A stretch of 53,790 nucleotides of DNA from an uncultured Pelagibacteraceae bacterium (lineage in GTDB: Bacteria > Pseudomonadota > Alphaproteobacteria > Pelagibacterales > Pelagibacteraceae): the NCBI GenBank assembly GCA_902555185.1, contig CACDSA010000006.1:1-53790 (forward strand). The letters are read 5' to 3'. Under the pieces are notes generated by a model. The model had not been told where the DNA came from. It did not search any database and saw nothing but the letters and a program-made list of their open reading frames with translations. The translations under genes and the position numbers were made by a program. Below are positions 18,844 through 27,702 of the stretch, piece after piece (position 1 is the first letter of the stretch; every line of letters starts with the position of its first letter).

Positions 18844-19788
18844 ATGGCAACTACAAAAAAAGTTTCAGCTATTAAAAACACTCCAAAACATCTATTAGGC
18901 ATTCAAAATTTAACAGTTCTTGAAGCAAAAGACATTTTAAATGAAGCAAAATCTTTCATAAAACTAAACAGAGGAAGTTCTAAAAAACTAGATGTCCTTA
19001 GAGGAAAAACTCAAATTAACTTATTCTTTGAACCTTCTACAAGGACTCAGAGTTCATTTGACTTAGCTGGAAAAAGACTAGGTGCAGACGTTATGACGAT
19101 GAATATGAGTAATTCTGCATTAAAAAAAGGCGAAACATTAATTGACACTGCCATGACATTAAATGCAATGCATCCTGATATAATTGTTATAAGACATCAA
19201 GACTCAGGTGCACCAAATCTTCTTTCACAGAAAGTTAATTGTACAGTCATAAACGCCGGTGATGGAAGAAGAGAACACCCTACACAAGCCTTACTTGATG
19301 CTTTAACAATTATTAATAGAAAAGGTAACATTGAAGGATTAAAAATTGCTATATGTGGTGACATTCTTCATTCGAGAGTTGCAAGGTCTAATATTTACTT
19401 AATGAATATGTTAGGCGCTGAAGTAAATGTAATTGCGCCAAAAACTTTAATGCCTAAAGGAATAGATAACTTAGGTGTTAAATCATTTACAGATATGAAA
19501 AAAGGATTAGATGGATGCGATATTGTTATGATGTTGAGATTACAAAATGAAAGAATGCAAGGATCATTTCTTCCATCGAAGCGAGAATATTACGAATTTT
19601 TCGGACTGACTCCTGAAAAACTAAAGTTTGCAAAAAAAAATGCTTTACTAATGCACCCTGGTCCAATGAACAGAGGTGTTGAAATTGATACTAAGCTAGC
19701 TGATGACATAAATGTCAGTCTAGTAAAAGAACAAGTCGAATTAGGTGTAGCTGTAAGGATGGCATGTTTAAAATTGTACTGTAAATAA
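18844..19788 (+). CDS. pyrB: Aspartate carbamoyltransferase catalytic subunit
   Basis: PyrB makes carbamoyl-aspartate from carbamoyl phosphate and aspartate, the first committed step of pyrimidine synthesis. The protein has 314 residues from ATG at 18844; an in-frame TTG at 18835 is less likely. The carbamoyl-phosphate site is [32 protein letters not shown] and [14 protein letters not shown] are also intact. The next gene, a dihydroorotase homologue, starts on the base after the stop. In Pseudomonas-type ATCases a non-catalytic dihydroorotase-like partner builds the holoenzyme, and the same may apply here. Confidence 0.96.
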   Translation: MATTKKVSAIKNTPKHLLGIQNLTVLEAKDILNEAKSFIKLNRGSSKKLDVLRGKTQINLFFEPSTRTQSSFDLAGKRLGADVMTMNMSNSALKKGETLIDTAMTLNAMHPDIIVIRHQDSGAPNLLSQKVNCTVINAGDGRREHPTQALLDALTIINRKGNIEGLKIAICGDILHSRVARSNIYLMNMLGAEVNVIAPKTLMPKGIDNLGVKSFTDMKKGLDGCDIVMMLRLQNERMQGSFLPSKREYYEFFGLTPEKLKFAKKNALLMHPGPMNRGVEIDTKLADDINVSLVKEQVELGVAVRMACLKLYCK

Positions 19789-21069
19789 ATGAAAGAAAAA
19801 ATTTTAACAAATGTAAGAATTATAGATCCATCTCAAAAGATGGATAAGATAGGAAATATAATTATTGATAAAAAAGGGAAAATAAAATCTATTGGAAAAA
19901 AATCTGATACATCAAATTCAGCAGAAAAAATCGACTTGAAAGGCATGATAGCTATTCCTGGATTAGTTGATATGAAGGCTTTTGTTGGTGAACCTGGCTT
20001 TGAATATAAAGAAAATTTTAGAACCTTAAGCCAAGCGGCATTAGCAGGTGGGGTAACTTCAATTGTAACAATGCCAAATACTAAGCCAATTATAGATAAT
20101 GTATCTATGGTGGACTTTATAATTAGAAGAGGTAGAGATAAAGCAAAGGTAAATCTTTTTCCATGTGCTTCGATTACTAGACAGAAGGAAGGTAATCAGA
20201 TGACTGAATTTGGATTGTTAAAAGCAAGAGGAATTATCGGATTTAGCGATGTTAATAAAACTATTCAAAATACTGAATTGATGTCTAGAGTAATGAATTA
20301 TGCCTCAGACATTGATGTTTTGATTATGCAACATGCCGAGGATTATGAATTGGCTAAAAATTCGTGCATTAATCAAGGTGAAGTAGCTACAAGATTAGGT
20401 TTACAAGGTGTTTCGGATATTGCTGAAAAGATTATTATTGAAAGGGATTTATCTTTGTTAAGCGAATTTCCTTGCAGATATCATATTAATCAAATTTCCT
20501 CAAAAAATTCTCTTAATGTTATTAAAAAAAATAAATCTAACGGAATTAAATTCAGTACAGGAGTTTCTATAAACAATTTGTCATTAAATCAAAATGACAT
20601 TGGGGAATTTAGAACTTTTTTAAAACTATCTCCTCCTCTTAGAAGCGAGGAAGATAGGATTTCATTAATAGAAGGTATAAAAAATGATCTCATAGATGTA
20701 ATTGTATCAGATCACATACCTGAGGATGAGGAGAGTAAAAGGCTTCCTTTTGCACAAGCAGCAACTGGTTCGATTGGTATCGAGACTTTATTATCTCTAT
20801 CTTTAGAACTTTACCATAATGAGTCATTGCCTTTGGAAAAAATAATAAAGTGTTTAACAATCAATCCAGCTAAAATACTAAAAATAAATAAAGGTACTCT
20901 TAAAGAAGGATCAGACGCAGATATTTGTATATTTGACTTAGAAAAACCCTGGGTGGTAAAAGCTGAAGAGTTAAAATCGAAATCAAAAAATACTGCAATT
21001 GAAAATAGAAAATTACAAGGTAAAGTAAAAATGACTTTTCTTAATGGTGAAATAGCATATTCAAACTAA
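19789..21069 (+). CDS. pyrC: Dihydroorotase homologue lacking the HxH motif (PyrC'/PyrX type)
   Basis: A 426-residue amidohydrolase-fold protein of the type I dihydroorotase family. Active enzymes have D-x-H-x-H after the first strand. Here that block reads GLVDMKAFVGEPGFEYKE, with K63 and F65 in place of the two metal-binding histidines and G67 in place of the substrate arginine. Other family positions remain: H182 in MQHAEDYE, a histidine in RYHINQISS, and SDHIPEDE. It probably does not catalyse dihydroorotate formation and instead supports PyrB, as PyrC' does in Pseudomonas. Similar proteins sit next to pyrB in other Alphaproteobacteria. A true PyrC would have to be encoded elsewhere. Confidence 0.88.
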   Translation: MKEKILTNVRIIDPSQKMDKIGNIIIDKKGKIKSIGKKSDTSNSAEKIDLKGMIAIPGLVDMKAFVGEPGFEYKENFRTLSQAALAGGVTSIVTMPNTKPIIDNVSMVDFIIRRGRDKAKVNLFPCASITRQKEGNQMTEFGLLKARGIIGFSDVNKTIQNTELMSRVMNYASDIDVLIMQHAEDYELAKNSCINQGEVATRLGLQGVSDIAEKIIIERDLSLLSEFPCRYHINQISSKNSLNVIKKNKSNGIKFSTGVSINNLSLNQNDIGEFRTFLKLSPPLRSEEDRISLIEGIKNDLIDVIVSDHIPEDEESKRLPFAQAATGSIGIETLLSLSLELYHNESLPLEKIIKCLTINPAKILKINKGTLKEGSDADICIFDLEKPWVVKAEELKSKSKNTAIENRKLQGKVKMTFLNGEIAYSN

Positions 21070-21650
21070 TGGAAATAAATTTAATTATTGTAGCAGTTTA
21101 TTCATACTTCTTGGGATCAATTCCATTTGGATTAGTTTTAACTAAGATATTTCTCAAAAAAGATATTCGAACAGTCGGCTCTGGAAATATAGGAACTACA
21201 AATGTTTTAAGAACTGGGAATAAATTTCTTGCAATTACTACATTAGTCCTTGATTTGTTTAAAGGATACATCTCAGTTTATATAACAATGTTTTATTTTG
21301 AAAGTTTAACATCTTTATCTGCTTTAATTTGTTTCATTGGACATATTTTTCCTATTTGGTTGAAATTTAAAGGAGGAAAAGGCGTCGCAACTTACCTTGG
21401 GGTAATTTTAGCTTTATCTTATAAATTTTTTTTAATTTTTGGCATATCATGGATTTCTTTATCATTATTATTTAGATTTGCATCATTGTCTTCTATGATT
21501 TCAACGTTAATAGTTTTTCTTTATGCATATTTTTTTGAAATCAATAACAATGTTCTAATGTTTTTTATTTTTTTTGTGATGATTCTTTTTACTCACAAAG
21601 AAAATATTTTAAGACTTAAAAGTTCAACAGAAAATAAAATTAAGTTATAA
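21069..21650 (+). CDS. plsY: Glycerol-3-phosphate acyltransferase PlsY
   Basis: PlsY transfers an acyl group from acyl-phosphate to glycerol-3-phosphate, starting phospholipid synthesis at the inner membrane. The 193-residue protein has about five membrane segments. The signatures GSIPFGLVLTKIFLKKDIR, VGSGNIGTTNVLRTGN and LKFKGGKGVATYLGV are all present. Its start overlaps the upstream stop by one base. In many Alphaproteobacteria dprA separates plsY from topA; here there is only a 68-base gap. Confidence 0.94.
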   Translation: MEINLIIVAVYSYFLGSIPFGLVLTKIFLKKDIRTVGSGNIGTTNVLRTGNKFLAITTLVLDLFKGYISVYITMFYFESLTSLSALICFIGHIFPIWLKFKGGKGVATYLGVILALSYKFFLIFGISWISLSLLFRFASLSSMISTLIVFLYAYFFEINNNVLMFFIFFVMILFTHKENILRLKSSTENKIKL

Positions 21651-21682
21651 GTACTGTCTTTTCTAGTTTTTTAATAATAAAT

Positions 21683-21711
21683 TTGACAAACTCGTTTAAT
21701 TTTGAAAATAA
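21683..21711 (+). promoter_or_regulatory. Weak candidate promoter for topA
   Basis: A perfect TTGACA stands at 21683-21688 in the plsY-topA gap. At 17 bases' spacing the -10 position holds AAATAA (21706-21711), a poor match. The topA ATG is at 21719, which leaves almost no leader. I report it because of the -35 and because no other promoter is visible in this 68-base gap. Confidence 0.25.
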
Positions 21712-21718
21712 ATAATCA

Positions 21719-24286
21719 ATGAACTTAGTAATTGTTGAAAGTCCAGCTAAAGCAAAAACTATAAATAAATATTTAGGAAAAGATTATTTAGTTTTAGCCA
21801 GTTATGGTCATATAAGGGATTTGCCTTCAAAAAATGGATCTGTCGATCCTGAAAATAAATTTCAAATGGAATGGGAAATTGATTCTTTTTCGAAAAAATA
21901 TTTAAAAGAAATTACAAATGCTGCTGAAGACTCAGATAAAATTATTTTAGCAACGGACCCGGATCGAGAAGGAGAAGCTATTGCTTGGCATGTAAAAGAG
22001 GTTCTCGAAAAAAAGAAATTACTCAAAGATAAAAATTTGGAAAGAGTTGTATTTAATGAAATTACTAAGAAAGCTATACTTGATGCTATAAAAAATCCAA
22101 GGCAAATTCATTTACCTTTGGTTGAAGCCTACTTAGCTAGACGAGCATTAGATTATCTTGTGGGATTTAATATCTCTCCAATTCTTTGGACTAAACTTCC
22201 TGGGTCAAAATCAGCAGGAAGAGTTCAATCCGTAGCATTAAAGCTTATAACTGAAAGAGAGAAGGAAATAGAATTATTTAAACCAGAAGAATATTGGACA
22301 CTTACATCTGATTTTACTAACAAAGATAATAAAAATATTTTTTCAAAATTAAGTTTATTTAACGGAGAAAAAATTGAAAAATTTTCATTCAAAAATAAAG
22401 AAGAAATACAAAATGCAGTTGATGTTATCAATAAAACAAAATTTAAAGTTGCGGATGTGAACACAAAATTATTTAGACGTAACCCCCTAGCTCCGTTTAC
22501 AACTTCAACCTTACAACAAACTGCCTCAGGACGATTTGGCTTTGGAGCTTCCAGAACAATGCAAATTGCACAAAGACTGTATCAAGGAGTAGATATCGAG
22601 GGAGAAACTACTGGATTAATTACTTATATGAGAACTGATGGAACTAATATTTCAAAAGAAGCTATTGATGACTTTAGGAAATTTATTACTGATAATTATG
22701 GTGATAAATATTTACCAGAGTCACCAAATAGTTATACAGGAAAAAAAGCAAAGAATGCTCAAGAAGCTCATGAAGCAATTAGACCAACTAATGTAAGTAG
22801 AAAACCATCTGATATCAAAAAATATGTGAATGCAGATCAATTTAAACTCTATGAATTAATTTGGAGTAGAGCCTTATCATCTCAAATGAACCCAGCAGAG
22901 TTTGATAGAAATACAATAATTATTTCTTCTAAAGATAATAACATAAACTTTAGGGCTAGTGGCTCAGTAGTAAAATTTGATGGATTTTTAAAAGTTTATC
23001 AAGTTCAAGAAACAGACGAGGATGCAAAGAATATTTTGCCTGAAGTTAAAGTTGGAGAAGAAATTAGTATACTTAAGCTTAATGACGAACAACATTTTAC
23101 AGATCCGCCACCACGATATTCTGAGGCCAGTTTAGTGAAAAAGATGGAGGAATTAGGCATAGGGAGGCCTTCCACTTATGCAAGCATTATCTCAGTATTA
23201 TCAACGAGAAATTATGTCGAATTAATTAATAAAAGGTTTAATCCAACTGATAGAGGTAAGCTAATTTCAGCTTTTTTAGAGAAATTATTTTCTAAATACG
23301 TAGATTATAATTTTACTGCAGACCTAGAAAATCAGTTGGATGAAATCACTAGTGGTAAAATTGAGTGGGTTCAGGTTTTAGATAACTTTTGGAAGGATTT
23401 TTATGAAAATGTTGGAAAGGTTAAAGAAAAAAGAACTAGAGAAGTTTTAGATTTATTAAATGAAAGTTTAGGAGCTTTAATTTTTGAAAGAGATGATAAA
23501 GACGCTATAGATAGAAAGTGCAAGTTATGTTCCAATGGAGAACTTAGTCTGAAGAATAGTTTTAGAGGTGGGGCTTTTATAGGGTGTTCAAATTATCCAG
23601 AATGTAAATTTACTAGACCTTTATCTAAAGCAAAAGCTGCAGCTCAATATAATTTAGCTGAGCCCAAATTATTGGGTCAAAATGAAAAAGGTAAAGATAT
23701 ATATTTAAAGAATGGGAGATTTGGCCCCTATTTACAATATGAAAAAGAAAAAGACGAGCTAGAAACTAAAAAGAAAAAAGGTAGAAAGAAAAAAAATGAA
23801 AATGAACACCTTAAAAATGTTTCAATTCCAAAAGGTATCGATGTTGACAGTGTTGATTTAAATAAAGCAAAATACTTGTGCTCTCTTCCTAAAATATTAG
23901 GAAAGCACCCTGAAAATGGACAAGATATAACTTTAAATTCCGGAAGATTTGGTCCGTATCTAAAATGTGAAAATAAATCTGCAAGACTTGAAAATGTTGA
24001 GGATCTATTTTCTATTGGAATTAATCGAGCTATAACATTAATTGCTGAAGCTAAGCCTGGAAGAATTTCTTCCTCGCTAATTAAAGATCTAGGAGAACAT
24101 CCTGAAGATAAAAAACCTGTTAGAATAATGAAAGGGCAATATGGTCCTTATATTAAGTACAAGTCTCTGAACGCAACTATACCAGAAGAAAAAGATCCAA
24201 ATGAACTTACTATGGAAGAAGCACTCATATTAATTGAAAAAAGAAAAGAATACGATAAAACTAAAAAAAAAGGTAGAAGAAAATGA
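21719..24286 (+). CDS. topA: DNA topoisomerase I
   Basis: TopA relaxes negative supercoils by cutting one strand. The 855-residue protein starts with the TOPRIM motif NLVIVESPAKAKTINKYLGK, and DPDREGEAIAWH supplies the acidic metal site. The catalytic tyrosine is Y303 in ITYMRTDGT. A four-cysteine zinc finger follows the core (CKLC, later CSNYPEC). Then come three C-terminal repeats with the pattern GRFGPYL or GQYGPYI (near residues 665, 745 and 806), and a Lys/Arg-rich end. The downstream RidA gene overlaps it by 4 bases. Confidence 0.97.
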   Translation: MNLVIVESPAKAKTINKYLGKDYLVLASYGHIRDLPSKNGSVDPENKFQMEWEIDSFSKKYLKEITNAAEDSDKIILATDPDREGEAIAWHVKEVLEKKKLLKDKNLERVVFNEITKKAILDAIKNPRQIHLPLVEAYLARRALDYLVGFNISPILWTKLPGSKSAGRVQSVALKLITEREKEIELFKPEEYWTLTSDFTNKDNKNIFSKLSLFNGEKIEKFSFKNKEEIQNAVDVINKTKFKVADVNTKLFRRNPLAPFTTSTLQQTASGRFGFGASRTMQIAQRLYQGVDIEGETTGLITYMRTDGTNISKEAIDDFRKFITDNYGDKYLPESPNSYTGKKAKNAQEAHEAIRPTNVSRKPSDIKKYVNADQFKLYELIWSRALSSQMNPAEFDRNTIIISSKDNNINFRASGSVVKFDGFLKVYQVQETDEDAKNILPEVKVGEEISILKLNDEQHFTDPPPRYSEASLVKKMEELGIGRPSTYASIISVLSTRNYVELINKRFNPTDRGKLISAFLEKLFSKYVDYNFTADLENQLDEITSGKIEWVQVLDNFWKDFYENVGKVKEKRTREVLDLLNESLGALIFERDDKDAIDRKCKLCSNGELSLKNSFRGGAFIGCSNYPECKFTRPLSKAKAAAQYNLAEPKLLGQNEKGKDIYLKNGRFGPYLQYEKEKDELETKKKKGRKKKNENEHLKNVSIPKGIDVDSVDLNKAKYLCSLPKILGKHPENGQDITLNSGRFGPYLKCENKSARLENVEDLFSIGINRAITLIAEAKPGRISSSLIKDLGEHPEDKKPVRIMKGQYGPYIKYKSLNATIPEEKDPNELTMEEALILIEKRKEYDKTKKKGRRK

Positions 24287-24747
24287 GTGATGTAGAAAGT
24301 AAAATAAAAAGTTTAAATATAAAATTACCTGAACCAAAAGCACCAGTAGGAGCTTATGTTGCTACTAAGATTGTTGGAAAACTATTATATATCTCCGGTC
24401 AAGTATCTATTGATGAAAATGCAAAACTAATAACAGGTAAGATTGGAAAAGATTTAGATATAGAGAAAGGTTATAAAGCTGCCGAGAGATGTGGTTTAAG
24501 TATTGTTGCACATGTTAAAAATGCTTGTATAGGAGATTTAAATAAAGTCAAATCTTGTATAAAATTAACAGGATATGTTAATTCAACTGATGATTTTAAA
24601 GATCAACCAAAAATTATTAATGGCGCTTCAAATATTATAGCTAAGATTTTTGATAAAAAAGGTGAGCACACTCGAGCTGCGGTAAGTGTTAATAGCTTAC
24701 CTTTAGGAGTTGCAGTGGAAATTGATGCTATATTTGAACTTAATTAA
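24283..24747 (+). CDS. RidA/YjgF-family protein
   Basis: A small cytosolic protein of 154 residues in the RidA (YER057c/UK114) superfamily. Family features are LLYISGQVSID, the trimer core IVAHVKNACIGDLNKVKSCI, LTGYVNSTDDF and GEHTRAAVSVNSLPLGVAVE, which includes the conserved arginine. RidA itself hydrolyses reactive enamine/imine intermediates; this longer subgroup is less well characterised. It overlaps topA by four bases and its 3' end overlaps the opposite-strand ugd by eight. Confidence 0.87.
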   Translation: MSDVESKIKSLNIKLPEPKAPVGAYVATKIVGKLLYISGQVSIDENAKLITGKIGKDLDIEKGYKAAERCGLSIVAHVKNACIGDLNKVKSCIKLTGYVNSTDDFKDQPKIINGASNIIAKIFDKKGEHTRAAVSVNSLPLGVAVEIDAIFELN

Positions 24748-26044
24748 GGTTAGGTCTTCCAACAGAGTAATATTTAATCTTATTTTTTTTCATTTCTTTG
24801 GCAGAATAAAGATTTCTTAGGTCGTACACTTTAAATTTATTATTTTTAACAATCTTTTTGAAATCTATTGATTTAAATTCGTCCCATTCAGTAAGTAAAA
24901 CTATTAAATCTGCACCATTACAATTAGATTTTATATTGTTTCTATAATTACAGTTTTTGATTTTCTTAAACTCATTTTTTTCTCCAGAGGGATCGTAATA
25001 ATTAATTTTTGCTCCCTTTTTAGACAAATAAGGTATCATTTTCAGACTAGTAGAGTCTCTCATATCGTCAGTATTTGGTTTAAATGTAACTCCTAGGAAA
25101 GAAATTTTTTTATTTTTTATATTTTGACCCAAAATTTTATGAATTCTTTGAGTGAGTAGATTTACTCTTTCTTGATTAGATTTAATAACTGATTTAATAA
25201 CTGAAAGATTTATTTTATATTTATCTGCTGCTGATATAAGGCCTTTAGTATCTTTCGGAAAACATGAACCACCATAAGCTGGGCCAGCACGTAAAAATCT
25301 GCCACCTATTCTACTGTCAGAACCAATGCCTAAAGAAATGTCCTCTATATTTACTCCAGTTTTTTCACATAAATTAGCAAGTTCATTAATATAAGTAATT
25401 TTAGTTGCAAGAAAAGCGTTCGATGCATACTTTATTAATTCAGCTCCTCTTCTAGATGTAGTAAAAAATTTCGAACCTTTGTTAGTTATTGGAGTATAAA
25501 GTTTTTTCATTTTATTAATGGCTTTTTTTTCATTAGATCCTATTACAATTCGATCAGGATATCTAAAATCACGAATGGCTTCACCTTCCCGCAAGAATTC
25601 AGGATTAGAAATAACTGTTAATAATTTTTTCTTTCTTGAAAATATTTTTTCTAGTTCTTCACCAGTTCCTAATGGAACAGTAGATTTAGTTACTACAATT
25701 TTTTTCCTTTTTGAATACTTTAATATATCTTTTGCGCATTTATAAACAAAAGATAAATCAACTTTAATTGATCCTTTCTTAGTTGGTGTTCCAACACATA
25801 TAAAAATTATATCTGATGAGTTTATAGCTTTATCGATATTTGTAGTGAATGAGAGACGTTTAGCTAAATAATTTTTTTTTATTAATTCATTAAGTCCTGG
25901 CTCATAAATTGGAGAAATACCAGAACTAAGTTTGTCGATTTTGTTTTTATCTTTATCAACACAGATAACCTGGTTTCCTATATCCGCAAAGCAAACACCG
26001 CTGACTAATCCAACGTATCCGGTTCCTATCATACACAATTTCAT
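24740..26044 (-). CDS. ugd: UDP-glucose 6-dehydrogenase
   Basis: Ugd oxidises UDP-glucose twice with NAD to UDP-glucuronate, a precursor for surface polysaccharide. The protein has 434 residues. The Rossmann motif is CMIGTGYVGLVSGVCFADIG. TKSTVPLGTGEE and NPEFLREGEAIRDF are conserved. The catalytic cysteine is C261 in YGGSCFPKDTKGL. The UDP-binding C-terminal domain has FKPNTDDMRDS. galU, which makes its substrate, ends directly upstream at 26045, so the two form a working pair. Confidence 0.96.
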   Translation of the reverse strand: MKLCMIGTGYVGLVSGVCFADIGNQVICVDKDKNKIDKLSSGISPIYEPGLNELIKKNYLAKRLSFTTNIDKAINSSDIIFICVGTPTKKGSIKVDLSFVYKCAKDILKYSKRKKIVVTKSTVPLGTGEELEKIFSRKKKLLTVISNPEFLREGEAIRDFRYPDRIVIGSNEKKAINKMKKLYTPITNKGSKFFTTSRRGAELIKYASNAFLATKITYINELANLCEKTGVNIEDISLGIGSDSRIGGRFLRAGPAYGGSCFPKDTKGLISAADKYKINLSVIKSVIKSNQERVNLLTQRIHKILGQNIKNKKISFLGVTFKPNTDDMRDSTSLKMIPYLSKKGAKINYYDPSGEKNEFKKIKNCNYRNNIKSNCNGADLIVLLTEWDEFKSIDFKKIVKNNKFKVYDLRNLYSAKEMKKNKIKYYSVGRPNLN

Positions 26045-26860
26045 TTATTTTCCTTTAAATATCTCAATTCCAGAATTAATATACCCACTTAAAGTCCCAC
26101 AATCTAAATACTTACCTGTAAAAATATTTCCATAAAATTTATTTTCTTTTTTAATTAATCTTCTAATTGCGTCAGTAATATGTATCTCTCCTCCTTGACC
26201 GGGTTTTAATTTCTTAATTTCACCAAATATTTTTGTAGGTAATATATATCTGCCGATGATTGCGAAATTTGATGGAGCTTTTTTTATACTAGGTTTCTCA
26301 ATAACATCTTTTATTTGAAAATATTTTTTTTTTTTATTTTTAATTGATAAAATTCCCCATCTAGATACTGTTTTTTTCTCTATTCTTTTAGTTGCAATTA
26401 TAGACCCATTAGTTTTTTTGTGTAACCGTATCATTTCTTTCGAACAATTACTTTTAATTATTAAATCATCGGGTAAAAGCATCAAAAAAAATTTATTTTT
26501 TATAAATTTTTTACATTTTAAAACTGCATCACCTGTTCCTTTAGGGTTATTTTGATAAACGAATTTGATCATTTTTTGGTATTTTTTTATCTTTTTATAT
26601 TCTTGAATTATTTTAACATCCTTTTTTTTCTTAATAATCTTTTTATAAAAGTTATCGTTAAAAAAATATTTTTTAATAGATAATTTATTTTTAGAAATTA
26701 TAAATATAAATTCTTTAATTCCGGCTTCTAAACATTCTTCTAAAATATATTCTAAATTAGGTTTTCCATTAATTGGCATTAATTCTTTCGGCATTACGCT
26801 TGTTAAAGGAAGCATTCGAGTGCCTAATCCAGCTAATGGAATAATTGCTTGTTTTATCAT
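26045..26860 (-). CDS. galU: UTP-glucose-1-phosphate uridylyltransferase
   Basis: GalU makes UDP-glucose from UTP and glucose-1-phosphate. The 271-residue protein has the nucleotidyltransferase start IIPLAGLGTRMLPLTSVMPK, then ELMPINGKP, LPDDLI and GEIHITDAIRRLI. It is rich in Lys and Ile, in keeping with the low G+C of this stretch. The next gene, ugd, starts one base beyond its stop. It diverges from panC across 38 bases. Confidence 0.94.
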   Translation of the reverse strand: MIKQAIIPLAGLGTRMLPLTSVMPKELMPINGKPNLEYILEECLEAGIKEFIFIISKNKLSIKKYFFNDNFYKKIIKKKKDVKIIQEYKKIKKYQKMIKFVYQNNPKGTGDAVLKCKKFIKNKFFLMLLPDDLIIKSNCSKEMIRLHKKTNGSIIATKRIEKKTVSRWGILSIKNKKKKYFQIKDVIEKPSIKKAPSNFAIIGRYILPTKIFGEIKKLKPGQGGEIHITDAIRRLIKKENKFYGNIFTGKYLDCGTLSGYINSGIEIFKGK

Positions 26861-26867
26861 ATGATTC

Positions 26868-26882
26868 TAATAATAGTTATTA
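26868..26882. repeat. 15-bp inverted repeat between galU and panC
   Basis: TAATAA-TAG-TTATTA is a perfect dyad with a three-base centre. It lies in the 38-base divergent gap, where an operator would be expected. In such AT-rich DNA a chance origin is quite possible. Confidence 0.3.
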
Positions 26883-26898
26883 TCACTGCTTAAGAGAA

Positions 26899-27702
26899 AT
26901 GAAAATATTTAAAGATAAACATAAGCTTCGAGAAGAAATTCTTGATAAAAATATATCATTTATTCCCACAATGGGAGGATTACATAAAGGTCATATTTAT
27001 CTCATAAAAAAATCAAAAAAATATAAGAAAAAAACTTTAGTTTCTATATTTGTAAATCCTAAACAATTTAATAAAAAAAGTGATTTTAAATCTTACCCGA
27101 GAAATAATCGAAGAGATATAAAGATATTAAAAGATTTAAATGTAAATTATCTCTATATACCCTCAATAAAAGATATCTATGATTTTAAGCCTAAATATAA
27201 AATTTATTTACATAAATTTTCAGAAAAACTTTGCGGTAAATATAGAAAAGGACATTTCAAAGGAGTCATTAATGTAATGAATAGACTTATAGAAATAATA
27301 AAGCCTAAAGATATCTTTATGGGTAAAAAAGATTATCAGCAATTGTTCTTAGTTAATAAGTTTATCTCTAAATATAAGATTAAATCAAAAATAATTGAAT
27401 GTAATACGGTCAGAGAAAAAAATGGTGTTGCTTGCTCCTCAAGAAATTTCCTTCTCAATGCAAATGATATCAAAATAGCTTCAAAAATTTATCAATTTAT
27501 AAATAAAATAAAAAAAAATTTTGAAAACTATAATTTAAAATTTCTTAAAAAAGAATTGCTAAAATTAGGTGCAAAAAGAGTAGATTACATAGAAAACTAT
27601 AACGTAAAGAAAAATTTTAAAAAATCTAAAAGATATAGTAAAAATTGCAAAATTTTTATCTCATATTATATAAGAAATATTAGATTAATAGATAATATTT
27701 AA
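26899..27702 (+). CDS. panC: Pantothenate synthetase
   Basis: PanC ligates pantoate and beta-alanine with ATP to give pantothenate. I use the ATG at 26899 (267 residues); the open frame reaches back to a TTG at 26845 but that would overlap galU. The adenylate-forming motif is FIPTMGGLHKGH, with G for the usual A. Other blocks are SIFVNPKQF, MGKKDYQQLFLV, REKNGVACSSRN and the HFKGV pantoate site. The C-terminal domain is short and very lysine-rich. No panB is adjacent. G+C is about 19 percent in 27001-27120 by hand count. Confidence 0.92.
   Translation: MKIFKDKHKLREEILDKNISFIPTMGGLHKGHIYLIKKSKKYKKKTLVSIFVNPKQFNKKSDFKSYPRNNRRDIKILKDLNVNYLYIPSIKDIYDFKPKYKIYLHKFSEKLCGKYRKGHFKGVINVMNRLIEIIKPKDIFMGKKDYQQLFLVNKFISKYKIKSKIIECNTVREKNGVACSSRNFLLNANDIKIASKIYQFINKIKKNFENYNLKFLKKELLKLGAKRVDYIENYNVKKNFKKSKRYSKNCKIFISYYIRNIRLIDNI

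Noticed and set aside
26845..26898. A longer panC starting at TTG 26845
   Set aside because: It would overlap the start of divergent galU, and the extra 18 residues have no family counterpart; ATG 26899 fits better.
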